Shown here one piece after another: positions 6,181 to 12,769 of a stretch of DNA of 15,144 bases; the first letter of the stretch is position 1, and the number at the start of each line of letters is the position of its first letter. This stretch comes from an uncultured Flavobacteriales bacterium (GTDB lineage Bacteria > Bacteroidota > Bacteroidia > Flavobacteriales > Crocinitomicaceae). Location of the stretch: assembly GCA_946479125.1 (NCBI GenBank), contig CAMLET010000014.1, positions 1 through 15,144 of the forward strand, in the 5' to 3' direction. The position numbers and the translations under genes were made by a program. Below the pieces are notes generated by a model, which saw only the letters and a program-made list of their open reading frames with translations, searched no databases and was not told where the DNA came from.

Positions 6181-7214
6181 TTTAAGTATTGAGTGAAATC
6201 AAATTCTCTTGTAAAAACGGTTACTGTACCTTGAACTCCAGATGAACCAGCAGTACCTTTTGTTCCCACAACTCCTTTTACTGCTTCCACTTGTCCGGTC
6301 GCAGGAGTTCCGGATTTTCCTCCGTTACCTCCATCACCACCTAAGCCGCCCCAGCCACCATCAACATTAATGATCAAACGAATATCCGATCCGGCAGCAC
6401 TTGGATGAACGTTTACAGAAACTCTTCCCCCATTTCCACCTCTACCACCTTGTCCGCCTTGTCCACCGCGACCACCATTTCCAGGAGGCTTAGAAGTGTT
6501 TGTTCCGGCTTCACCTTTTTTTCCGTCACCGCCATCACCACCTTTACCACCTGCACCGCCATTTCCACCGTTTGCTTCAATGTAAAATTTACCTTCTGTT
6601 CCAATAATTTTGAAACGATCTCCGTAACCACGCGTAATGTTGTTTAGATAAAAGAAAAGTGTGTCGCCACTTCCCCAAACATAAACTTCCATTTCGTCGC
6701 CATTGGTGCCATTTTCACCAAAACCGCCCATTGAACCATCCGTTCCATCACGGAATAGCAAAGGAGTTCTGCCTGCATCACCAACCTGACCAGAATTACC
6801 AACGTAACCAGTATACCAGGCTTGCGTGTTTCCGAGGAAATTCAACAATAGAGAATCCTTGAAAGCAACTTGAGATTCATTCTTATCCGTAAAATAAAGC
6901 TCAACAGGAATTTTAGTCGCTGAATAATTCGCTAAAGGTCCATAAACTGCCAAAGTTCTATCCTTAATTCTGGCTTCAAAATTTTCAGAACAATTGAATC
7001 CTTTATTATTTTTCAACTCAACAGTTTCCCCTGATTTCAGATCAACACCTATGGTTCCCGGAAAAGTTGTACCAAGATTGTTTGCTGTATAGATATCATA
7101 ATCAACATACATTCGATCAATGTTTTCAGCAAGAATGTCTTTGTTATTTCTGCAGCTTACAAAAAGCAGTAATAATGATATAAATAGTAGGTTATATGTT
7201 CGCATTCGTTTCAT
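6177..7214 (-). CDS. Glycine-rich, collagen-like lipoprotein
   Basis: A 345-residue predicted lipoprotein. The signal sequence ends in a lipobox LFVSC with the lipidated cysteine at residue 21, followed by RNNK. About 22-210 is an ordinary mixed domain with several short glycine patches (GNSGQVGDAG, GGFGENGTNG). Residues 216-264 and 286-330 are dense G-G-x and G-x-y repeats (GGNGGAGGKGGDGG, GGRGGQGGQGGRGGNGG), split by a beta-like segment RVSVNVHPSAAGSDIRLIINV. This recalls collagen-like or PE_PGRS-like glycine repeats, but homology to collagen is not claimed. It probably lies in the outer membrane, perhaps exposed at the surface. The C-terminus FTREFDFTQYL is not glycine-rich. The function is unknown. 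A nearby internal ATG (7205) is also possible as start. Confidence 0.75.
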   Translation of the reverse strand: MKRMRTYNLLFISLLLLFVSCRNNKDILAENIDRMYVDYDIYTANNLGTTFPGTIGVDLKSGETVELKNNKGFNCSENFEARIKDRTLAVYGPLANYSATKIPVELYFTDKNESQVAFKDSLLLNFLGNTQAWYTGYVGNSGQVGDAGRTPLLFRDGTDGSMGGFGENGTNGDEMEVYVWGSGDTLFFYLNNITRGYGDRFKIIGTEGKFYIEANGGNGGAGGKGGDGGDGKKGEAGTNTSKPPGNGGRGGQGGQGGRGGNGGRVSVNVHPSAAGSDIRLIINVDGGWGGLGGDGGNGGKSGTPATGQVEAVKGVVGTKGTAGSSGVQGTVTVFTREFDFTQYLN

Positions 7215-7342
7215 AGCGTATTTTCAGTATGTAATTTACGAGTGGAAAATTAGTAAATTCTCAACGAGTATGAATAAATACTCCATTTGCCGTATTTTGA
7301 GTTCCATTTTGAATACTTTCTTTTGACTTATAAAAAACAGCT

Positions 7343-8683
7343 ATGTACTATTTCATAAAGTCATCATTATTAATTGTTTGCGCTATTCTCACTTCTAGCT
7401 TTGGTGTGTTCGGTCAAACCAGAATTTCGGTTATTGATTCATCGGCAACTACGGGCTATTTATTCGATAACAAGAATAAACAGAGCTTAATCTCATTGAT
7501 TAAGAACAACGAAATGGCTTTGCGTGCAATGGATTTTTCTACTTCAGAGCATCTTTTGGAAACAGGTCTTTTAAAATCGGAAATAAGCAGGAGCGGACCA
7601 CAATCATATGTGCCACTATCCAATTCGCTTGGTGAAGATAGCATAGCAACTTTTAGCGGTATACAGATGTTTGTCTATCCTCCTGCTGATGAATTTTATC
7701 TAGATCTGGATGGAATAACGCGCATGTTGGTTGTAGAAACGGCAAATCCGGAAAACCCCAGCGAATACACGATTGATGAGATCATTCTGGCGAAGAAATA
7801 CCCTGGGATGAAGAAATATGTTTTGGTTGGATCGGTTCCATTTGACCAATTGAATAATGGAAATAAATTTATCTTTTTTGAAGAATTGGAAAGCAGTAAG
7901 CTAAATTACTTGTTAACCGAACCAAACCAGTTGTGGCAACGCTGGTCGATGGATTGTAAAACGAAATTAGAAGACATCGAGTTTTACATTAAAGTCCCAG
8001 GATTAAGTTGGAATTCCGATTGTCATCCTGACTTTAATTTTGGTGTGCATTCGGAATTGTTACCTGAAAGAATAAAGCAGGAAAACATTTGGTACCACAA
8101 AAGCTTCTGGCCTTATTCTGCATCACCAGCAAGCGATGCCCTGAGTGATTTAAGACGCGTTTTCGGGGATGTGAACATTGAAGGACAAGAAGGAACTCCA
8201 AGCCACCCATTAGCATCTGTAACTGGAGAAGATTCAATAATAGTAATAAATGGTGAAGTACAAGCTGTTTATCCTGAACCAGATTTTTATGCTTATTGGA
8301 TGGATGTAACACCTTCTAAAGCATGGTTGGTTTATGCGTTAAGCCATAATGACGGTCAGCCGATAAAAGAACTTCGACGCATTGTTTTCATTACCTCATT
8401 TGAAGGAAATGACATTCCATTGGCCGATTACGACGTAGATTACGTCGATGAAACTGCGGAAGTGCAGACAAGATACAATCAGGAAATTGAGAAAACAGGC
8501 ATACCATTAGAAGCTAGCTTAGCAACCGATTGGATGAAGAATTTGGAAAGTGAAATGAAGAAAAGTCAAATGTTTATGACGAATAGCAAATCTGATCTCA
8601 AAAAGTTGGACAAAACCTACTTTGAATTAAAATTACTTGGATTGGGAGGAGAATATCAGGGATTTGTTAGAGAGGAATGGTAA
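7343..8683 (+). CDS. Secreted protein of unknown function with an internal duplication
   Basis: I do not recognise this 446-residue protein. Residues 1-24 are a signal peptide (MYYFIKSSLLIVC then VFG|Q). The N-terminal and C-terminal halves share a repeated unit: residues 91-113 and 289-311 align without gaps, with P-L, G-E-D-S-I, G and V-Y-P in the same places (11 identities in 23), and both are followed by an aromatic-rich strand and a second strand pair (YTIDEIILAKK; KELRRIVFITSF). The sequence between, about 195-285, is W/C-rich (LWQRWSMDCK, LSWNSDCHPD). The C-terminal 50 residues are charged and helical. There is no T9SS tail or lipobox, so a periplasmic location is likely. A faint similarity to GldN-type repeats was not strong enough to name. 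It is monocistronic, with a terminator right after the stop. Confidence 0.75.
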   Translation: MYYFIKSSLLIVCAILTSSFGVFGQTRISVIDSSATTGYLFDNKNKQSLISLIKNNEMALRAMDFSTSEHLLETGLLKSEISRSGPQSYVPLSNSLGEDSIATFSGIQMFVYPPADEFYLDLDGITRMLVVETANPENPSEYTIDEIILAKKYPGMKKYVLVGSVPFDQLNNGNKFIFFEELESSKLNYLLTEPNQLWQRWSMDCKTKLEDIEFYIKVPGLSWNSDCHPDFNFGVHSELLPERIKQENIWYHKSFWPYSASPASDALSDLRRVFGDVNIEGQEGTPSHPLASVTGEDSIIVINGEVQAVYPEPDFYAYWMDVTPSKAWLVYALSHNDGQPIKELRRIVFITSFEGNDIPLADYDVDYVDETAEVQTRYNQEIEKTGIPLEASLATDWMKNLESEMKKSQMFMTNSKSDLKKLDKTYFELKLLGLGGEYQGFVREEW

Positions 8684-8689
8684 ACAAAA

Positions 8690-8714
8690 AAGGCTACCCT
8701 TTACAGATAGCCTT
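8690..8714. terminator. Bidirectional terminator between convergent genes
   Basis: AAGGCTA (8690-8696) pairs with TAGCCTT (8708-8714) around an 11-nt loop. An A-run precedes it and TTTT follows on the plus strand (CATGTTTT), while the minus strand has TTTTTTG after the stem. It can serve both the gene ending at 8683 and the minus-strand peroxide-defence genes ending at 8721. Confidence 0.7.
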
Positions 8715-8720
8715 CATGTT

Positions 8721-8978
8721 TTATTTATCAATCGAACCGGTTACCCTGCTCATAAATTCATTCAGTGCCTCGCGTTGCGATTTCCCTGCTTTCATCTCTT
8801 TATGAACTTCTATAGCTCCGGAAAAATTCGATAACAATTCTCCAATCACATCCAGTTCTTCATCTTTCAAGCCTGGTGCATCAATTAAATGCTCCAAAGT
8901 ATCAATGGTTTCGTTGATGTAATCTTCATCGTTGGCTTCAATAAAACCAACCATGTGTTTAATTACGGGCAACCTCAT
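8721..8978 (-). CDS. DUF6952 family small protein, linked to thioredoxin and peroxiredoxin
   Basis: An 85-residue acidic, mostly helical cytoplasmic protein. MRLPVIKHMVGFIEANDED, then LKDEELDVIGELLSNFSGA and the closing MSRVTGSIDK match what I know as DUF6952, a Bacteroidota family of unknown function. Its reading frame overlaps the last 20 bp of the thioredoxin-like gene, so translation is probably coupled. The conserved MRLPVIKH opening supports the start inside the overlap. It has no cysteine, so it is not itself a thiol redox enzyme. A role as adaptor, chaperone or regulator of the peroxiredoxin system is inference from gene order only. Confidence 0.8.
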   Translation of the reverse strand: MRLPVIKHMVGFIEANDEDYINETIDTLEHLIDAPGLKDEELDVIGELLSNFSGAIEVHKEMKAGKSQREALNEFMSRVTGSIDK

Positions 8979-9273
8979 CTCTTACTTCTTGAATGCTTTC
9001 TACTTTATTTCCTTGCGTTTGCTTTACCAAAGATCCGTTTACGAAACCAGCAAAGGTTGGCAAATTGGAAACATCAGCAAACTGGCGTGAATTGGGCAAT
9101 TTTTCAGCGTCAACATAATAGAATTCCATATCCGGATTTTCTTCTGCCATACGCTTGAACTTCGGCTTTGTAATTTTGCAATTACCACACCATCCTGCTC
9201 CGTATTGCACCATCACTTTCGCATTGGAATCGAGCAACTGCCCTAAATTATCTTCTGTTAACTCTGTAAACAT
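8959..9273 (-). CDS. Thioredoxin-like protein with a CGNC active site
   Basis: A 104-residue single-domain thioredoxin fold. The active site WCGNC (C29, C32) is followed by the helix KITKPKFKRMAEE, and the cis-proline loop is NLPTF (P72). The usual thioredoxin has CGPC; asparagine in place of proline at the third position should change the redox potential, generally making the protein more oxidising (family knowledge, not measured here). The buried proton-relay aspartate near residue 25 of classical thioredoxins is not obvious (VMVQYGAGWC). It starts 5 bp after the peroxiredoxin stop, so it is the likely dedicated reductant for that enzyme. There is no signal peptide, so it acts in the cytoplasm. 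Confidence 0.9.
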   Translation of the reverse strand: MFTELTEDNLGQLLDSNAKVMVQYGAGWCGNCKITKPKFKRMAEENPDMEFYYVDAEKLPNSRQFADVSNLPTFAGFVNGSLVKQTQGNKVESIQEVRDEVARN

Positions 9274-9278
9274 ATTGC

Positions 9279-9896
9279 TTAGTTATTGCTTAAGTATTCT
9301 GCAGTGCTTACGCGGTCTGCTTTCATAGCTGTTTTACCTTCTTCCCAGTTTGCAGGACAAACTTCACCATGGTTTTGAACGTGTGTGTACGCGTCAACCA
9401 AACGGATGTACTCCTGAACATTACGTCCAACCGGCATGTGGTTAATTGATTCATGGAATACAGTTCCCGTTTCATCAATTAAGTAAGTTGCACGGTAAGG
9501 AACATTGTCACCAGCTGAATCTTCATCATAAGGATCGAAATCAAGGATATCCAATTCTTCAGCTAAACGACGTGTTGAATCAGCGATCAAAGGAAATTTA
9601 ACTCCTTCGATTCCACCGTTGTCTTTTGCTGTGTTCAACCAAGCGAAATGTACTTCAGCTGTATCACAAGATGCACCAATTACCACTGTATTTCTTTTCG
9701 CGAACTCAGCAGAAGCCTCCTGGAAAGCGTGAATTTCTGTTGGACAAACGAATGTGAAATCTTTCGGGTACCAAAACAACAATACTTTTTTATTGTTTTC
9801 AATCGCATGCTGCAATACATCAATTTGGAATGTGTCCCCCATTTCATCGATTGCGTTTACCGCTACTGAAGGAAATTTCTTACCTACTACACTCAT
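9279..9896 (-). CDS. Typical 2-Cys peroxiredoxin (AhpC/TSA family)
   Basis: A 205-residue thiol peroxidase that reduces H2O2, organic hydroperoxides and perhaps peroxynitrite. The peroxidatic site YPKDFTFVCPTE carries the PxxxTxxC triad with P44, T48 and C51; the catalytic arginine is in VPYRATY (R135). The resolving cysteine lies in HGEVCPANW (C180), so this is the typical dimer-forming 2-Cys type. The length is normal. No AhpF flavoprotein is nearby, and the adjacent thioredoxin-like gene is the likely electron donor. The neighbours dps and oxyR suggest OxyR control; between dps and this gene lies a 122-bp repeat-bearing spacer, so it may also have its own promoter. Confidence 0.95.
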   Translation of the reverse strand: MSVVGKKFPSVAVNAIDEMGDTFQIDVLQHAIENNKKVLLFWYPKDFTFVCPTEIHAFQEASAEFAKRNTVVIGASCDTAEVHFAWLNTAKDNGGIEGVKFPLIADSTRRLAEELDILDFDPYDEDSAGDNVPYRATYLIDETGTVFHESINHMPVGRNVQEYIRLVDAYTHVQNHGEVCPANWEEGKTAMKADRVSTAEYLSNN

Positions 9897-9928
9897 TTTT
9901 ATTTTGTTTTTATGTTTTACTTTTTCAT

Positions 9929-10017
9929 CTCGACTACGCTCGATGACCTTTGGCTATGCTTTTAACCCGTATTAAAGGTAACCGAGCGCCTGCCTGATCG
10001 GCAGACAGGGAGTCGAG
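9929..10017. repeat. Inverted repeat pair, one arm interrupted by a second palindromic element
   Basis: On the plus strand, CTCGACTACGCTCGATGACC lies at 9929-9948. Its inverted counterpart, GGTAACCGAGCG (9977-9988) then AGTCGAG (10011-10017), is split by a 22-bp element (9989-10010) that is itself a quasi-palindrome, CCTGCC..GGCAGACAGG. The whole could fold as a long hairpin with a side stem. It fills most of the spacer between dps (ends 10019) and the peroxiredoxin start (9896), so it may end or partly attenuate dps transcription. The outer motif resembles dispersed CGACTACGCTC repeats I recall from Bacteroidota genomes. Confidence 0.6.
9989..10010 (-). repeat. Short quasi-palindromic element, copy 1 (CCTGTCTGCCGA..GGCAGG type)
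   Basis: Read on the minus strand this is CCTGTCTGCCGATCAGG followed by CAGG. A second copy of the same type is at 11889-11910 (CCTGTCTACCGACAGAGG followed by TAGG). The two agree at CCTGTCT, CCGA and GG.AGG, and both are self-complementary with a small loop. Confidence 0.55.
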
Positions 10018-10018
10018 G

Positions 10019-10459
10019 TTATTTCCCCAGCCACGCTGCGAACATCCAATTTGTTTTCTCTTTCTCGCGCACTAAATCGCTCATTAATGCATTTGTTCCT
10101 TCATCATTTGCTTCAGAAGCCAAATCCAAAATTTCTCGTTCCAGATCTAAAATCTGCTTTTGGGCAGTGTGAATATACTCCATTCCGACGTTTCCATCGT
10201 GAATTGTTGAATTCTCTTTTAGTAAACTCACCTTTAAATAATCATCAAAACGATGCAAAGGAGTGTTTCCAAGTGTTAAGATACGTTCCGCTAAATCATC
10301 GATAATCACTTGTGTTCTGGCATACAATTCTTCGTACTTCAAATGCAATTCAAAGAAGTTCCCTCCTTTTATATTCCAGTGAAGTGCTCTCAAATTTTGA
10401 TAATGCACCTGATAAGTTCCTAGAAGGATATTCAATTTATCGTTGTATGCTGTTTTCAT
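10019..10459 (-). CDS. dps: Dps family ferritin-like DNA-protection protein
   Basis: A 146-residue miniferritin that forms dodecamers, oxidises Fe(II) with H2O2 and stores the iron, which limits Fenton chemistry. The inter-subunit ferroxidase ligands are all present at the canonical spacing: H27 in LHWNIKGG, H39, D54 and E58 in VIIDDLAER (the same 12, 15 and 4 residue steps as H51, H63, D78 and E82 of E. coli Dps). The N-terminus is short, without a long lysine-rich tail, so direct DNA binding is less certain. The gene is divergent from oxyR across 150 bp, which fits peroxide-induced expression by OxyR (known elsewhere, inferred here). A composite hairpin follows the stop codon. Confidence 0.95.
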   Translation of the reverse strand: MKTAYNDKLNILLGTYQVHYQNLRALHWNIKGGNFFELHLKYEELYARTQVIIDDLAERILTLGNTPLHRFDDYLKVSLLKENSTIHDGNVGMEYIHTAQKQILDLEREILDLASEANDEGTNALMSDLVREKEKTNWMFAAWLGK

Positions 10460-10609
10460 GACGTCTTTAAATTATTGGTGAAGAGTTATGAGTTATATAA
10501 TCAAACTAATAACTCGCGACTACTAACGCTTAACTTCAGTGGCAAAGTTAACCACTACTTACACATAAATTATATTGATTATTTTTATATCTGATTAGAT
10601 AATCTCTAT
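10460..10609. promoter_or_regulatory. Divergent dps/oxyR control region with candidate operators
   Basis: This 150-bp spacer must hold the promoters of both genes. On the dps side, GAGTTAT occurs twice in tandem (10483-10496) and inverted as ATAACTC (10509-10515). In the middle is AGTGG..CCACT (10538-10556). On the oxyR side, GATTA-GA-TAATC (10593-10604) ends 5 bp before the oxyR ATG and follows TATATCTG, a one-mismatch match to the -7 box TAnnTTTG. An OxyR site is expected here, but no full E. coli-type ATAG-N7-CTAT array is evident. Confidence 0.5.
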
Positions 10610-11530
10610 ATGATATCACAGCAACAAATTTCCTACATCATTGCGGTTGTAGAAACAGGATCAATCAGTAAGGCCGCAGAGCAATGTTTTGTCACGCAAC
10701 CTACTTTATCGATGCAATTGAAGAAGGCTGAAGAACTATTTGGTCAGAAGATTTTCTATAGAGACAGTACCAACTGGGAATTGACCGAATTCGGGAATCA
10801 GCTGCTACCTATTCTTCGACAAATACAAGCCGATTTTGGTTCTATTGAACAATTGAAAGATGAGTTTTCGGGAGCATATACTGAACGATTAAGAATTGGT
10901 GTAATTCCAACGGTTGCAGCGTATCTTCTCCTCGATTCTTTTCAGGAATGGAAAGATGAATTACAATCCACTCAGGTAATTGTTGAAGAACTGAAAACAG
11001 AAGAATTACTCGAAGCACTTGAACAACGAAAAATAGACTTGGCAATATTAGCCGGACCTGTTGAAACTTCGTCACTAAGAATTGTCCCATTATTTACGGA
11101 AGAAATTCTGGCTTATGCTCCAGAAACACATGGACAACATTTATTGGTAGATGAATTAAAGGACTTGCAACCTTGGCTTCTAAATAAAGGAAATTGTCTT
11201 CGCACACAGATGATGCAATTCTGTTCCATTTCAGACGAAACCGACAGGTATTGGAATTATCAGGGAGGAAACATGGACTTGTTAATGAGAATGGTTGATC
11301 AACAAGGTGGATACACATTAATTCCTGAACGCTATGCAAGTCATATTCCTGAAACTGATCATTTGAAAACTATCCGTGACACAGAAGGCAAACATCCCGG
11401 TCGTTCCATTATTGCATTAAGTTCTTTCCGTCATTCAAAATGGGAAAACATGGAGAAAATTATCCGGAAGATACAATTGAAATATAATACACCAGCAGAA
11501 AACCGATTGGAGATCCTAAACTGGAAATAA
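10610..11530 (+). CDS. oxyR: Hydrogen peroxide-sensing LysR regulator OxyR
   Basis: A 306-residue LysR-type regulator. Residues 1-60 form the winged helix-turn-helix (SISKAAEQCFVTQPTLSMQLKKAE), a linker helix follows, and about 92-300 is the periplasmic-binding-protein-like sensor domain. The decisive motif is NKGNCLRTQMMQFCSIS: C196 and C205 are nine residues apart with CLR at the first cysteine, exactly as the redox pair C199/C208 of E. coli OxyR. Oxidation by H2O2 should form the disulfide that turns on target promoters. Its divergent neighbour is dps and the next genes are peroxiredoxin and thioredoxin, so this is very probably their activator. An extra cysteine (C26) sits in the recognition region. 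Confidence 0.93.
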   Translation: MISQQQISYIIAVVETGSISKAAEQCFVTQPTLSMQLKKAEELFGQKIFYRDSTNWELTEFGNQLLPILRQIQADFGSIEQLKDEFSGAYTERLRIGVIPTVAAYLLLDSFQEWKDELQSTQVIVEELKTEELLEALEQRKIDLAILAGPVETSSLRIVPLFTEEILAYAPETHGQHLLVDELKDLQPWLLNKGNCLRTQMMQFCSISDETDRYWNYQGGNMDLLMRMVDQQGGYTLIPERYASHIPETDHLKTIRDTEGKHPGRSIIALSSFRHSKWENMEKIIRKIQLKYNTPAENRLEILNWK

Positions 11531-11874
11531 TATTACAATTCTAAATGTTAAAACCCAAAACGAGGTAGGCTAGACCAATTTATTTTAGTTGAGAATAGCA
11601 AACTTCACGTTCATTTCAAATTGTCTTCTTTACAATTTAGCATTTTGGAATTTAGAATTCAAATTACCGCACTTGCGTTATTTCATGCTTCAAATGTCTA
11701 GCGTAGATTTGTTTCAGTTTCGCATTTCCGGGATTATGAAATGGAATAACAACGTGATTTTGAATTTATACTTTGATTTTTTTGCTAGCGCATCTATTAC
11801 CAGATTGAAAAATAAAATTCACTTCAGAAACCGGAAATCGGAACAACTTTCCTAATAAGCAATAGCTCACGCAG

Positions 11875-11917
11875 CGGAGGATTTCTAACCTGTCTACCGA
11901 CAGAGGTAGGTTCTCCG
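11875..11917 (+). repeat. Short quasi-palindromic element, copy 2, inside a CGGAG/CTCCG frame
   Basis: The core at 11889-11910 (CCTGTCTACCGACAGAGG followed by TAGG) is a self-complementary element of the same type as the one at 9989-10010. It is enclosed by CGGAG (11875-11879) and CTCCG (11913-11917), which pair and extend the hairpin with an asymmetric bulge. It lies upstream of the response regulator leader and could act as a terminator, but has no U-run. Confidence 0.55.
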
Positions 11918-11947
11918 TCCTAAAACAAAAGAAAATGGAAAAATACT

Positions 11948-11963
11948 CCAATTGCGTAATTGG
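11948..11963. promoter_or_regulatory. Palindrome CCAATT-GCGT-AATTGG upstream of the response regulator
   Basis: Two perfect 6-bp arms around 4 nt lie 32-47 bp upstream of the preferred ATG at 11995. The position suits an autoregulatory operator or a leader hairpin. If translation began at 11935 this would be coding sequence, which is less likely. Confidence 0.35.
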
Positions 11964-11994
11964 TTTTAATTATAAAACGTTGCATATTCGCTTT

Positions 11995-12651
11995 ATGGAA
12001 AATTGCAAAATTGCCTTGGTCGACGATAAGCCGTTCAACGTACAAATCTTACAGGATAAACTTCAGGCGAAAACTGGAGTTGAAATCATGATGAAAGCTT
12101 ACGACGGAAAGGAATTTCTGGAGAAATTGCTGGTTCCTAATCAGGTAATTCCTGATGTTGTTTTTATGGACATTGATATGCCCGAATTGGACGGAATTGA
12201 AACTGTACGTCGCGCAAAATTGCTTTATCCGAACGTTCATTTTTTAATGATCACCATTTTCGACGATGTGGAACGCGTATTTGACGCCATCTGTGCCGGA
12301 GCAAGTGGTTATTTACTGAAAGATGATTCTATTCCTGATCTGCATCGTGCAATTGACGATGTGATGATCTACGGTGGAGCACCTATGTCGCCAAGTATTG
12401 CGAGAAAAGCATTCCAATTCATACAAAAAGGACAAGAAACCACAAAAGAAACAGAATCACCATTAAGCGCTCGTGAAATGGACATTCTGAACGGTTTGGC
12501 AAAAGGAAAAAGCTACACAGTGATTGCGGATGAGCATTTTATCAGCCCGCATACCGTGCGTAAACACATGACCAACATCTACGAAAAGCTTCACGTAAAT
12601 TCAAAAGTAGAAGCCGTTCGATTGGCGTTGGATAAGAAATGGGTCGTATAA
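11995..12651 (+). CDS. NarL/FixJ-type response regulator
   Basis: A 218-residue two-component regulator. The receiver domain (about 4-122) has the acidic pair D10-D11 (VDD), the phosphoacceptor D59 in FMDIDMPELDG, T87 (MITIF) and K109 (YLLKDD). After a short linker the LuxR-type helix-turn-helix covers about 155-215 (LSAREMDILNGLAKGKS, then ISPHTVRKHMTNIYEKL). The ATG at 11995 is preferred because the first receiver strand (CKIALVDD) follows directly; an in-frame ATG at 11935 would add 20 residues (with no domain) that cover the CCAATT palindrome. No histidine kinase is adjacent in the window, so the partner kinase, often an unlinked TPR-containing sensor in Bacteroidota, is unknown. The target genes are unknown too. 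Confidence 0.9.
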   Translation: MENCKIALVDDKPFNVQILQDKLQAKTGVEIMMKAYDGKEFLEKLLVPNQVIPDVVFMDIDMPELDGIETVRRAKLLYPNVHFLMITIFDDVERVFDAICAGASGYLLKDDSIPDLHRAIDDVMIYGGAPMSPSIARKAFQFIQKGQETTKETESPLSAREMDILNGLAKGKSYTVIADEHFISPHTVRKHMTNIYEKLHVNSKVEAVRLALDKKWVV

Positions 12652-12769
12652 ATTCAAAATTGAAAATGTAGAATTGAAAAGAAGACAATTCCGGTATTGT
12701 TCATTGTAAACTAATGGTTTAATCTGTTTACTTCAAGTTCTAACACTTCTTGACCTTATACATTATCCA

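Larger units (their letters stand above)
11531..11994. other. Gene-poor spacer of about 460 bp between oxyR and the response regulator
   Basis: I see no convincing gene here. The open frame at 11589-11855 needs a TTG start, and its product has no recognisable family, signal peptide or membrane topology. Much of the first half is low-complexity AT-rich sequence of the ACAATTTAGCATTTTGGAATTT kind. The end holds the repeat at 11875-11917 and the leader of the response regulator. A degraded gene or a small RNA cannot be excluded. Confidence 0.5.

Noticed and set aside
6405..6862. Several plus-strand and alternate minus-strand frames inside the glycine-rich gene
   Set aside because: Glycine-codon repeats keep other frames open by composition (S/T/V-rich shadows); none has a domain or a credible start region.
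7343..8683. GldN-type gliding motility protein
   Set aside because: Only faint pattern resemblance of short strands; the hallmark GldN segments are missing and no gldKLM genes are adjacent.
8721..11530. Complete AhpCF alkyl hydroperoxide reductase system
   Set aside because: The peroxiredoxin is of the right family, but no AhpF flavoprotein is present; a thioredoxin-like partner stands in its place.
11589..11855. 88-codon plus-strand frame between oxyR and the response regulator
   Set aside because: It requires a TTG start, has no leader signal, and its product is unlike any protein family I know; the DNA is low-complexity AT-rich intergenic sequence.
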